From an uncultured Clostridia bacterium (lineage in GTDB: Bacteria > Bacillota > Clostridia > Christensenellales > UBA1242), in NCBI GenBank assembly GCA_947382485.1, contig CANCYS010000002.1, forward strand, positions 62,001 to 126,000: a stretch of DNA of 64,000 nucleotides, in the 5' to 3' direction. Position 1 is the first letter of the stretch; each line of letters begins with the position of its first letter. Positions 23,891 to 32,149 of this stretch are shown piece after piece. Under the pieces are notes generated by a model. It was given only the letters and a program-made list of their open reading frames with translations, made no database searches and was not told where the DNA came from. Position numbers and translations under genes: made by a program.

Positions 23891-24172
23891 GTGTTTGGAA
23901 AAAATAAAAAAAATAAATGGTTTAAAATAGCTAATAAACTTTATTATAAAGGAAAATTAAGTTCACCATATGAAACACTTTTCAAGTATTATAAAAATGT
24001 GAATTTGGGACTATCAGGAGCTTCTGGTCATTTTGACTATTTTAGATATTATGATGGTATAACTGGAAAAGCTGTAAACGATTTGCAAGCAGTTCTTTCA
24101 GAAGATTTGTTTGAAAATTTTCTTAAAGCTTTTGAATCTTATAAAGGTTTAGGAAATGACCCTGAATATTAA
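23891..24172 (+). pseudogene. Unknown small gene interrupted by an in-frame TAA
   Basis: The start is probably GTG at 23891, with TTGGAGA seven to eight bases upstream. Codons before that overlap the previous gene. It encodes 93 residues up to TAA at 24170-24172 (KWFKIANKLYYKGKL...FENFLKAFESYKGLGNDPEY). After the TAA the same frame continues for 31 protein-like codons (SIEPSLGKFDYYAFDH...) to a second TAA at 24266-24268, followed at once by a terminator. A nonsense mutation of a roughly 125-residue protein is the simplest reading. The motif layout faintly recalls DUF4375-type proteins; not certain. Confidence 0.5.
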
Positions 24173-24277
24173 AGTATTGAACCTTCTCTTGGTAAATTTG
24201 ATTATTATGCTTTTGATCACATTGAAGAAATTGAGGATATTCTCCGTAATTATTTCGAAAATTTATAAAACAAGTAA

Positions 24278-24305
24278 AAAAGATAGTCATGGAACTATCT
24301 TTTAT
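24278..24305 (+). terminator. Rho-independent terminator
   Basis: AAAAGATAGT-CATGGA-ACTATCTTTT plus further T-rich sequence. It starts ten bases after the second in-frame TAA (24268), which suggests that the longer frame was the original gene. Confidence 0.75.
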
Positions 24306-24337
24306 TTTGATTTTAATCCGAGTTCCGTTCATTTCAT

Positions 24338-24367
24338 TCAAAAAAATGACCCATAAAGAGTCATTTT
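24338..24367 (-). terminator. Terminator of tRNA-Lys(CTT)
   Basis: Minus strand: AAAATGAC-(9-base loop)-GTCATTTT followed by T's, immediately after the tRNA 3' end. Confidence 0.75.
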
Positions 24368-24370
24368 CGA

Positions 24371-24446
24371 TGGTGGACCATCGGGGACTCGAACCCCGGA
24401 CAATCCGATTAAGAGTCGGGTGCTCTACCAACTGAGCTAATGGTCC
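24371..24446 (-). tRNA. tRNA-Lys(CTT)
   Basis: Acceptor GGACCAT/ATGGTCC, anticodon stem CCCGA/TCGGA (outermost C-A mispair) with loop CTCTTAA giving CTT, T-loop GTTCGAGTC, encoded CCA. Distinct from the tRNA-Lys(TTT) at 1720. Confidence 0.92.
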
Positions 24447-24567
24447 AAAAGTATTAAATTTTAAATTTGTCTTTGAAAAACATATTAATTATAACATAAG
24501 TTGAAAAAAAATCAACTAAAATTTTAAAATTATCAAAAATAATAGAATAAATTGTAATAAAAAAATG

Positions 24568-24596
24568 TTGTGAATTAAATCATTTAATGATATAAT
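24568..24596 (+). promoter_or_regulatory. Promoter of the zinc-ribbon gene and metG
   Basis: TTGTGA (24568-24573), 17-base spacer, TATAAT (24591-24596), 25 bases before the ATG at 24621. Confidence 0.5.
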
Positions 24597-24620
24597 TTGC
24601 TTGTATATAAGGAGAAATTT

Positions 24621-25175
24621 ATGGTTTCACAATCAGATAAAATAACAGATAACAAACCAAAAAAACAATTTGTTGCACTCAAAGCAATTGCAAACATTTT
24701 GTATGTTATTTCAGCAATCATATTAGTATATTCTGTTATAAATATAATCATAAATGTAATGGACGGAATTAATTTTTCACCAAATTTTGACCCAGATAAT
24801 TTCGACATGCCAAGTGGTGGAATGAATGTTGCAAATGCAATTTTTAATGGAGCAAGAACAATTATAATCAGTGTAGTATTATTTATAATTGCAACAGTTT
24901 TAATGACAATATATAGAAAGAAAAATAAACATACAATTATTGAAGAAGGCACAGAAAGTCCAGCCACTAAATATAAAAAGATGTTCAGAGACATTGTCAA
25001 TGTTGTAACAGACGCCACAGATTCAGATAACAATCAAGAACAAAAAAAAGAAGAAAAGGTTCATATATTCTGTGCATATTGCGGAAGTGAACTTGACGAA
25101 AAAGATAGAAAATGCCCAAGTTGTGGGGCATCAAAAAAAATACGCAAAAAACCAGAACAAACCAAAACGGAGTAA
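24621..25175 (+). CDS. Membrane protein with C-terminal zinc ribbon
   Basis: A 184-residue protein starting at the ATG behind AAGGAG. Two membrane helices (about 22-45 and 80-103) are followed by a polar region and a C-terminal zinc ribbon FCAYCGSELDEKDRKCPSCGASKK (about 151-174) with two CxxC pairs. Many zinc-ribbon membrane proteins of this form are uncharacterised. It ends three bases before metG, so the two are co-transcribed. Confidence 0.65.
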   Translation: MVSQSDKITDNKPKKQFVALKAIANILYVISAIILVYSVINIIINVMDGINFSPNFDPDNFDMPSGGMNVANAIFNGARTIIISVVLFIIATVLMTIYRKKNKHTIIEEGTESPATKYKKMFRDIVNVVTDATDSDNNQEQKKEEKVHIFCAYCGSELDEKDRKCPSCGASKKIRKKPEQTKTE

Positions 25176-25178
25176 AAT

Positions 25179-26756
25179 ATGGCAGAAAAATTTTATATAA
25201 CAACACCAATCTATTATCCTAGCAGAAAATTCACATTAGGCAATTGCTACACCACAGTCATTTGTGATGCAATTTCAAGATTCAATAAACTTTTAGGCAA
25301 AGAAGTTTTTTTCATGACAGGAACAGATGAACATGGTCAAAAAATTGCACAGGCTGCTGCTAGTGCTGGAAAAACAGAAATGGAATATCTTGATGAAATC
25401 ATAGCTGATGCAAAAAACCTTTGGAAAATGCTCGGAATTGAATATGACAAATTTATTAGAACAACAGATGACTATCATGTCAAAGCAGTTCAAAAAATAT
25501 TTAAAGATTTGTATGACAGAGGTTATATATATAAGTCATCATACAAAGGAAAATATTGCGTACCATGTGAATCTTTTTGGACAGAATCTCAGCTTGTAGA
25601 TGGAAAATGTCCAGATTGCCATAGAGATGTAATAGAGCAAGAAGAAGAATCATATTTCTTCAAACTTTCAGAATTTGGTGATAGACTTCTTGATTTATAC
25701 AGGTCGAATCCAGATTTCTTGAAACCACAATCAAGAGTTAATGAAATGGTAACAAACTTCATCAAACCAGGTCTTGATGACCTTTGTGTTACAAGAACAA
25801 GTGTAAAATGGGGTGTTCCAGTTGATTTTGACCCAAAACACACCATATATGTATGGATTGATGCACTTTCAAACTACATCACTGGTCTTGGTTATGGTAG
25901 TGAAGATGATTCAAATTTCAAAAAGTATTGGCCAGCAGATGTGCATGTCATTGGAAAAGAAATCGTTCGTTTCCATGCAATAATTTGGCCAGCAATTTTG
26001 ATGGCACTTGACATTCCAGTTCCAAAAAGAGTGTTTGGTCATGGTTGGCTTCTTTTTGGTGGAGATAAACTTTCAAAAAGCAAAACTGTTTCAAATGTTG
26101 AATGTGTTGACCCAAGAATCTTAGCTCCAAGATACAGTGCAGATGCAGTCAGATACATTCTTTTAAGAGAAATACCATTTGGCTCAGACGGAAACTATTC
26201 AACAGAACTTTTCTTAAATTTGATAAATAGTGACCTTGCCAATAATTATGGAAACTTAATTTCAAGAACATTCACAATGCTCAAAAAGTATGAAGGCGGA
26301 ATAGTTCCTGAAATTACTGATGAAGAAGAAGTAGACAAAAATTTAAGAACCAGTGTGCTTGAACTTGTTGAAGAAACAAAAAAGCATATGAACTCAAATT
26401 TTGATGTTTCAAAAGCATTAGGAAGTATTTTCGATATATTTTCAAAAGCAAATAAGTATATTGAAGAAACCGAACCTTATAAACTTGCAAAAGATGAATC
26501 AAAGAAAGATAAGTTAAAACTTGTAATGAGAAATCTTCTTGAATCAATCAGAATAGGAACAGTTCTTCTTTCTGCATTTTTACCAGATTGTTCAAAAAAA
26601 GTGCTTGATGCACTCCATGTAAATGGTGCAGACATTTTAAGTTTAAATGAGTTCTATGGTTTAAAAGAGGGCGACACTGTTGAAGAACTTGGAATTTTAT
26701 TCCCAAGACTAGATGTCACAAAAGAACTTGAAGAACTTTCAAAAATTGTGCAATAA
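25179..26756 (+). CDS. metG: Methionyl-tRNA synthetase
   Basis: A 525-residue class I synthetase charging tRNA-Met. ITTPIYYPS opens the Rossmann fold. The HIGH position reads TLGN (residues 19-22), an unusual variant, while MTGTDEHGQKI (about 45-55) is standard. A CxxC...CxxC zinc knuckle (CVPCESFW...CPDCHRD) lies near 127-150, KMSKS reads KLSKS (about 294), and the helical anticodon domain follows. The C-terminal tRNA-binding/dimerisation domain found in B. subtilis MetRS is absent. Follows the zinc-ribbon gene by three bases. Confidence 0.95.
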   Translation: MAEKFYITTPIYYPSRKFTLGNCYTTVICDAISRFNKLLGKEVFFMTGTDEHGQKIAQAAASAGKTEMEYLDEIIADAKNLWKMLGIEYDKFIRTTDDYHVKAVQKIFKDLYDRGYIYKSSYKGKYCVPCESFWTESQLVDGKCPDCHRDVIEQEEESYFFKLSEFGDRLLDLYRSNPDFLKPQSRVNEMVTNFIKPGLDDLCVTRTSVKWGVPVDFDPKHTIYVWIDALSNYITGLGYGSEDDSNFKKYWPADVHVIGKEIVRFHAIIWPAILMALDIPVPKRVFGHGWLLFGGDKLSKSKTVSNVECVDPRILAPRYSADAVRYILLREIPFGSDGNYSTELFLNLINSDLANNYGNLISRTFTMLKKYEGGIVPEITDEEEVDKNLRTSVLELVEETKKHMNSNFDVSKALGSIFDIFSKANKYIEETEPYKLAKDESKKDKLKLVMRNLLESIRIGTVLLSAFLPDCSKKVLDALHVNGADILSLNEFYGLKEGDTVEELGILFPRLDVTKELEELSKIVQ

Positions 26757-26764
26757 ATATAATT

Positions 26765-26797
26765 AAAAAAGACACTGAATACACAGTGTCTTTTTTT
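26765..26797 (+). terminator. Rho-independent terminator of metG
   Basis: A-rich stem with GACACTG-(AATACA)-CAGTGTC and seven T's. Confidence 0.85.
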
Positions 26798-26798
26798 A

Positions 26799-27893
26799 AT
26801 GAATAAAATAAATAAAAAGGTGGTGAATCAAATAGCAGTTTTAGAAATTAATTTAAGTGCAATTAAAAGTAATATCAAGTTTATCAGAGAAAAATTGAAC
26901 AGAAATCAAAAACTTTGTGTTGTTGCAAAAGCAAATTCATATGGTCTTGGAGCAAAAGAAATGTGTAGACATCTCGACAGTCAGGCAGATTATTTCGCAG
27001 TATCTTCTCCAAAAGAGTTTTATGAAATAAAACAAGTAGTCACAAAACCTGTTCTCATTTTAGACCCAGTTTTTGAAGGCATAGTTCCACTTATTGAAAG
27101 TGGGGCAGAACTCACAGTGTCAAATTTTGAAAGCATTGAAGCAATATGCAAATATTCTTCGCAAGCAAAAAAACAATGCAAAGTCCACATAGCTGTCAAC
27201 ACTGGCATGAATAGATTTGGTTTTAAAACTTTCCATGAGTTTGAGAAAGCAGTTAATATCTTAACAAAAATGAGTCATGTAGCAATAGTTGGAGTGTTTT
27301 CACATTTTTTTGAAGCAGACAACAAACTTTCGTCAAAAGTTCAGTATAAAATATTTCAAGAGTTTGAAAACTTTTTCAAAACAAAATTTTATAATTATAA
27401 TCAAAATGTACTTTTTCACTTGTCAAATTCAGATGGTGTGTTTAATTTGAATGGTTTTGACATGGCAAGAGTGGGTATGGCTTTATATTCAGATGTTTTG
27501 TTTCCAACAATCACATTAAAGTCAAAAATAACAGACATACAAAAACTTGAAAAAGATGAAATGGCTGGATATTCAGGACAATTCAAGGCCAAAAAAAACA
27601 CAACTCTTGGAGTTGTTGCAATTGGTTATGGTGACGGAATTTTCAGAAATATTCGAAAACATGGCTATGCACTAGTCAATGGCAAAAAAGCAAAAATAGT
27701 TGCTGTTTGCATGGATAGTATAATGATAGACATCACTGAAATAAATGCAAAAGTGTTAGATGACGTAGTTTTGATTGGAATGTCAGGAAATAGTCAAATA
27801 TTTATTTGTGATGTTGCAAAATGGTGTGATACAATAGGCTATGATATAATAACGAGACTTTCAGCCAGAGTTGAGCGAAAATATATCATATAA
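26799..27893 (+). CDS. alr: Alanine racemase
   Basis: A 364-residue PLP enzyme making D-alanine for peptidoglycan. VVAKANSYGLGA (about 42-53) carries the PLP-binding Lys, with HIAVNTGMNRFGF (about 129-141), FHLSNSDGVF and GYGDGIFRN following. CMDSIMIDI (about 305) has the second-subunit active-site region. The start is doubtful: ATG at 26799 lies in the T tail of the metG terminator without a binding site, while the only binding-site-like AAGGTGG (26817-26823) is followed at proper distance by ATA rather than a normal start. GTG at 26820 or 26823 are alternatives. Confidence 0.9.
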   Translation: MNKINKKVVNQIAVLEINLSAIKSNIKFIREKLNRNQKLCVVAKANSYGLGAKEMCRHLDSQADYFAVSSPKEFYEIKQVVTKPVLILDPVFEGIVPLIESGAELTVSNFESIEAICKYSSQAKKQCKVHIAVNTGMNRFGFKTFHEFEKAVNILTKMSHVAIVGVFSHFFEADNKLSSKVQYKIFQEFENFFKTKFYNYNQNVLFHLSNSDGVFNLNGFDMARVGMALYSDVLFPTITLKSKITDIQKLEKDEMAGYSGQFKAKKNTTLGVVAIGYGDGIFRNIRKHGYALVNGKKAKIVAVCMDSIMIDITEINAKVLDDVVLIGMSGNSQIFICDVAKWCDTIGYDIITRLSARVERKYII

Positions 27894-27915
27894 ATTTCAC
27901 ATAAGAGGCGAATTT

Positions 27916-28464
27916 ATGCAAATAATAACAGGTAAGTATAGGTCAAGAAAACTAGTTCCAGTAAGTGCCGAAACCACAAGACCAACACTTGCAAGGGTTA
28001 AAGAATCAGTGTTTAATATGATTTCAGACAAAATTGAAGGTGCATGTGTGCTTGATTTGTTTGCAGGCAGTGGTGCTTTCGGGGCAGAATGTATAAGCAG
28101 AAATGCAAGTGTGGTATATTTTGTAGACGCAAATAAAGAAGCAATCAAAACAATAAACATAAACACAAAAAATATGAAAGAAGAATTTTACGTGCTTGGT
28201 GTTGATTATAAAACAGCTTTGAAAAAGTTTATTGACCAAAATTTAAAGTTTGATTTGGTTTATCTCGACCCACCATACAAAAGTGATTTTGCACTCCAAG
28301 CACTAGATATGTTATATCAATTAAACTTGCTTAATGAAAATGCGTGTATTGTTGTTGAACATGACAATCAAAATGATTTGAAAAATTTGCCTAGTTGTTA
28401 TATAATAGAGAAGTCAAAAAAATATGGAATTGTATATGTCGAAGTTCTAAAATTTTTGAGATAA
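27916..28464 (+). CDS. rsmD: 16S rRNA (guanine-N2-)-methyltransferase RsmD
   Basis: A 182-residue SAM-dependent methyltransferase modifying G966 of 16S rRNA. The ATG at 27916 follows AGAGGCG. It opens with MQIITGKYRSRKL and TRPTLARVKESVFNM, has the SAM loop LDLFAGSGAFGAE (about 53-65) and the catalytic YLDPPYKS (about 115-122). All are RsmD hallmarks. It lies 22 bases after alr and 9 before the coiled-coil gene. Confidence 0.93.
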   Translation: MQIITGKYRSRKLVPVSAETTRPTLARVKESVFNMISDKIEGACVLDLFAGSGAFGAECISRNASVVYFVDANKEAIKTININTKNMKEEFYVLGVDYKTALKKFIDQNLKFDLVYLDPPYKSDFALQALDMLYQLNLLNENACIVVEHDNQNDLKNLPSCYIIEKSKKYGIVYVEVLKFLR

Positions 28465-28473
28465 GGAGATTTT

Positions 28474-28962
28474 ATGGATATTGTTCAGGTAATAGATGAA
28501 CTTGAAAGAGAATTTGTAAATTCAAAGAATTTCTTGTGGAGCAAGAAAACCCTTGTCAATTTGGAAAAATGTGCTGCACTCATTGCAGAACTCAAAGCAA
28601 ATCTTCCAGAAGCAATTCAAGAAGCCAACTACATCATTTCAAAAAAAGAACAAATTTTAAATAATGCTTCTTCGCAAGCAAGAAAACTTCAAGCCGAAGC
28701 AGAGTTCAGAGCAGAGCAACTTGTCACCAGTTCAGAAATTTTCAGAAGAAGTGAGCAAGAGGCGAATGAACTCATTGAAAGTGCACAACAAAAGTGTGCC
28801 GAACTATACGCTGTCACAAGAGAAAATATTGATAAAATGCTTTCTGCTGTTGAGCAAAGCATAAGTCAAGATTTGCAAATGGTTAAAACAAATCGAAAAG
28901 AATTAGAAAGTACTCTCAGAAAACTTCAAGTCGAAGATAATTTAAAGAAAAATCAAAAGTAA
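28474..28962 (+). CDS. Coiled-coil protein next to rsmD and ylbJ
   Basis: A 162-residue protein, almost entirely helical, with long Glu/Gln/Ala-rich heptads (NNASSQARKLQAEAEFRAEQ; RRSEQEANELIESAQQKC). It resembles the cytosolic part of F0 subunit b or DivIVA-type proteins, and comparable genes occur beside rsmD/coaD/ylbJ in clostridia. Function unknown. AAGGAG precedes ATG. Its 3' end overlaps the 3' end of the convergent ylbJ by 21 bases. Confidence 0.7.
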   Translation: MDIVQVIDELEREFVNSKNFLWSKKTLVNLEKCAALIAELKANLPEAIQEANYIISKKEQILNNASSQARKLQAEAEFRAEQLVTSSEIFRRSEQEANELIESAQQKCAELYAVTRENIDKMLSAVEQSISQDLQMVKTNRKELESTLRKLQVEDNLKKNQK

Positions 28963-29976
28963 AATAGCACACAAAATCATTGATAAAATAGCATGCAGGC
29001 ATTTAGCAAAAATGAACTTGTGTGCTTTTATTTTTGTCGATTTTAAAAATGCCATAGATTGCATAATGATTGAAAGACCACTAAACGAAAGTATGCCAGA
29101 AGCAAGAATAAGTGAAGTATTATTTGCGAAAACTGAAAGTTCTTTTGCACCTCGTGTAACTTCCAAAATTCCATACACAACAGGCTTGATATATTTAGGG
29201 TCAAATTTCAATGCACTAGAAACATAAGCAAAAGCAGAACCAATCATATCAAAAATTTTCAAAGTTTCAAACACTTCTGAAATGAGATAAAAAATTGTGA
29301 TATAAGCTCCCACAACAAAAAGGGAATTAATAGTTTGTGAAACACTTTCACCAATAATATTTGATTTTTTCTTAAAATCAATAACAACAGTGTTTTGTGA
29401 CGAAAAATCCTTCTTTTTGCTGAAAATATGGAGTATTATGCCTAGCATAACACTAGATATAATGTGCGATAAATAAAGTATTATGCCGAATTTAAATTCA
29501 CCAAACATAAAAGTTCCAACAGTTCCAATAACAAAAATAGGGCCACTTGTTGTGCAAAAAACAGACATCTTTTTTGCATCTGTTTCACTTATTAATCCTT
29601 TTTCATATAGTTCAGAAATAATTTTTGCACCAATTGGATATCCTGAAATAATACTCATCAAAAGGGCATAAATTGAAACACCAGGTGTGCCAAAAAGTTT
29701 GTAAGAAAATTTATCTAATCTGCTTGAAATTTTAAAAAATACACCAAGTTCAGTTAAAAGTTTTGTAAGAAGCATAAATGGAAAAAGTCCAGGCAAAACC
29801 GAAAAGAAAAACAGTTTTAGTCCAGATATTGTCCCACTAGTAAATCTTTCAGGACTTGACACAATTAAAATCATTATAAGAAAAATAATAATAGTAAATA
29901 TTGTGTCTGAAAACCACGAATTAGAGAAAATTTGTTTTAAAGATTTTTTAGAGTTATTAATTTTATTTGTTGTCAT
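28942..29976 (-). CDS. ylbJ: YlbJ-type sporulation integral membrane protein
   Basis: A 344-residue protein with about eight membrane helices. GLKLFFFSVLPGLFPFMLLTKLL, the SGYPIGAKIISELYEKG loop (about 111-127) and CTTSGPIFVIGTVG (about 141-154) are characteristic of YlbJ/nucleoside-recognition (Gate) domain proteins. In Bacillus ylbJ is expressed in the mother cell and needed for normal spores, so its presence points to a spore-forming ancestry. No clear ribosome binding site precedes the ATG. Confidence 0.85.
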   Translation of the reverse strand: MTTNKINNSKKSLKQIFSNSWFSDTIFTIIIFLIMILIVSSPERFTSGTISGLKLFFFSVLPGLFPFMLLTKLLTELGVFFKISSRLDKFSYKLFGTPGVSIYALLMSIISGYPIGAKIISELYEKGLISETDAKKMSVFCTTSGPIFVIGTVGTFMFGEFKFGIILYLSHIISSVMLGIILHIFSKKKDFSSQNTVVIDFKKKSNIIGESVSQTINSLFVVGAYITIFYLISEVFETLKIFDMIGSAFAYVSSALKFDPKYIKPVVYGILEVTRGAKELSVFANNTSLILASGILSFSGLSIIMQSMAFLKSTKIKAHKFIFAKCLHAILSMILCAILLLIFL

Positions 29977-30022
29977 AGTAAAATATATGCTAAGATAGTG
30001 CTGTAAATTAAGGAGAAAAAGA

Positions 30023-30850
30023 ATGATTAATGACTATCGTTTTTTTCAAGATTTTTATGATGGACAAATTGTAAAAAAGGAAAGTGAAAAATTTAAACTT
30101 GTCAAATTGTTGCTTGTGTCATGTTTTTCAGTACTCGGTTTGTTTTTTGTTTTGCTTGGCACTTGTAATTGGGCAGAATTTATTTTGTTTGAACTTGGCA
30201 TGATTTGGAATTTTTATCTTGGTCTTGGAAAAAGAGTTTCTCTTGTTCTTTGTTTCATTGTTGGAATGATATATTTCTTTTTTGCATGCAACTTTGGTTT
30301 ATATGCAAATGGATTAATATACATTGCTTGTTACATTCCATTCCAACTCATTGCAACCACAAAAGATTATGAAGAAGGTGATTTCATTCAAATAAAAAAG
30401 GGCATAACAGATTGGAACAAAATCTTATTCATAATATTCTTTGCAGTTTTGTGTGTTTCGCTTTGTTTGTTTGATGTTGCCAATGGTTCAAGATTTATAA
30501 TTTTTGATGGTCTTTCTGCATCACTTCTTATTTGTTCTGCAATCCTCAGAAACGAGAGATATTTTGAATATTATGTTTTCAGAATTTTCGCACTTGTCAT
30601 GAGTATAGTTTTGTGGATAATGGTTGCACTAGAATATGGACTTACGGGTTCACTTCTCATCATTTTAATGTATTTCGCATATTTAATTTTTGATATAATA
30701 AATTATTTTGTGCAAAACAAAACTTATGTAAATGAATATATGGTTCAGTCAGAAAAATACACAAAAATTGAAAATGTAAAAATAGTTGAAGAAAAATTAA
30801 AAGTTTATAGAAAATCAGAAAAATCAAAATCAGGAAATAAAGTTAAATAA
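30023..30850 (+). CDS. PnuC-like nicotinamide riboside/mononucleotide transporter
   Basis: A 275-residue membrane protein with about seven helices. The FNLGLYANGLIYIACYIPFQLIATT region (near 90-114) with W/K in ITDWNKILF, the GLSASLLICSAILRNERYFEYYVFRI segment (about 160-185) and the YFAYLIFDIINYFVQ end resemble PnuC, a facilitator of vitamin B3 nucleoside uptake. No NAD or thiamine riboswitch is visible upstream. AAGGAG precedes ATG. An attenuator-free monocistronic unit between ylbJ (divergent) and tmcAL (convergent). Confidence 0.7.
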   Translation: MINDYRFFQDFYDGQIVKKESEKFKLVKLLLVSCFSVLGLFFVLLGTCNWAEFILFELGMIWNFYLGLGKRVSLVLCFIVGMIYFFFACNFGLYANGLIYIACYIPFQLIATTKDYEEGDFIQIKKGITDWNKILFIIFFAVLCVSLCLFDVANGSRFIIFDGLSASLLICSAILRNERYFEYYVFRIFALVMSIVLWIMVALEYGLTGSLLIILMYFAYLIFDIINYFVQNKTYVNEYMVQSEKYTKIENVKIVEEKLKVYRKSEKSKSGNKVK

Positions 30851-30853
30851 AAT

Positions 30854-30892
30854 AAAAAACTGGAACTAAATAAATAATGTTCCAGTTTTTTT
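30854..30892. terminator. Bidirectional terminator
   Basis: AAAAACTGGAAC and its complement with a 12-base loop and T runs. It ends the PnuC-like gene and overlaps the 3' codons of tmcAL. Confidence 0.75.
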
Positions 30893-32044
30893 GTCTAGGT
30901 TATTTGGTTTATCTAAAAATAGGTTATAAACATTGCTTGAACAAATGTCAATGTCAGCAGAAAGTTTTTGTTTTTTAGTTAAATTTTCATAATCTGAATT
31001 TGTAACAATCAAACTAATTTTTGATTTGTTGATTGATTTTAAAATATTTTTCTTGTCTTTTTTAATCGCAAGAAGTCTTGCCACTGGCTTGGTTTTTGTG
31101 GAAATGTTAATAACAGATTTTGTGACACCAAGTAGAGGATAGAGCAAAAGTTTTTTCATTCTAGGTTGTCTGTATCTCGCAGTTGAAACCTCACTCAAAA
31201 GTTCATCAAATGTGTTGCATTCGTTTGCCAATTTTTTAATTCTAAATTCAATACCTTCTGAGTAGTCGTAAAATTTTTCAAGAGCATTTTCATCAGAGTT
31301 TCTAATTTTAAAAAGCATCAACTTTTTAAGTTCCTCAATTTGTTTGTTTCCAAAAACATCTTTTGTGCTTGAATATTTAGGAACATATTTATTAAAACTT
31401 TGGTTTTCCAAAATCAAATTTCTGATAGATGAAGCAGATAAAAATTTGTCGTTGTTTATTTCGCTTAAAAATCCATTATCGCATCGCTCAACAGCAATAG
31501 GAACAATTTTTGCATCAAGTTTAAGTATAGCAGTCAAATATTCAATAGCCAAAATATTGTTTGGTTTGTTTAATAATTCTAACACATTTTCATCATCAAA
31601 GTTTTTTGCAATGCTACGTTTAAGTGCAGTATTAAAGTTAATTCCATTTTGAATTTCATTTTTAAATGCTTCCTTAAATTTTTCAGAGTTTTCAAATTTA
31701 AGTTTTGCAATTTGCTTTAAAGTTTCAAGGCTGGCATTTTCAACACCAAAAGCAATAAACTTAGCACCCAAACTTTTCAAAATTTTAATAGCTCCAAATG
31801 CGAAATTTTCAGCATTAGAGCAAGCATAAATTGTTGGAAGTTCAATCACAGCATCAGCCCCAGCCACAATAGCACATCTTGCTCTTTCAAATTTATCAAT
31901 AATTGCAGGGTCACCTCTTTGCACAAAATCTCCGCTCATCACGCAAACAATTTCGCTGCCAGTAATTTCTTTGGCTTTTTGAATCAAAAATTCGTGACCA
32001 TTGTGAAAAGGATTAAACTCTGAAATAATTCCACACAAATTCAT
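30866..32044 (-). CDS. tmcAL: tRNA(Met) cytidine acetate ligase TmcAL
   Basis: A 392-residue protein (YlbM family) that acetylates the wobble cytidine of elongator tRNA-Met using acetate and ATP. The nucleotidyl-transferase start CGIISEFNPFHNGHEFLI (residues 4-21) holds the HxGH motif. VMSGDFVQRGDPAIIDKFERARCA (about 35-58) is diagnostic, as are FLSASSIRNLI (about 205) and the C-terminal YRQPRMKKLLLYPLLG. TAGGAG precedes the ATG. It diverges from pta. Confidence 0.92.
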   Translation of the reverse strand: MNLCGIISEFNPFHNGHEFLIQKAKEITGSEIVCVMSGDFVQRGDPAIIDKFERARCAIVAGADAVIELPTIYACSNAENFAFGAIKILKSLGAKFIAFGVENASLETLKQIAKLKFENSEKFKEAFKNEIQNGINFNTALKRSIAKNFDDENVLELLNKPNNILAIEYLTAILKLDAKIVPIAVERCDNGFLSEINNDKFLSASSIRNLILENQSFNKYVPKYSSTKDVFGNKQIEELKKLMLFKIRNSDENALEKFYDYSEGIEFRIKKLANECNTFDELLSEVSTARYRQPRMKKLLLYPLLGVTKSVINISTKTKPVARLLAIKKDKKNILKSINKSKISLIVTNSDYENLTKKQKLSADIDICSSNVYNLFLDKPNNLDKKTGTLFI

Positions 32045-32149
32045 AAATGCTCCTATTTTTAGTTGAAAAAATTTTCAAAAAAGATTAATATATTTCTATT
32101 ATAAACAAAAATAAAATTCAATCAATAATTTTTTAATAGGAGATAATTC

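Noticed and set aside
24123..24431. Minus-strand open frame covering the tRNA-Lys(CTT) terminator
   Set aside because: It overlaps the tRNA and two terminators and has no ribosome binding site.
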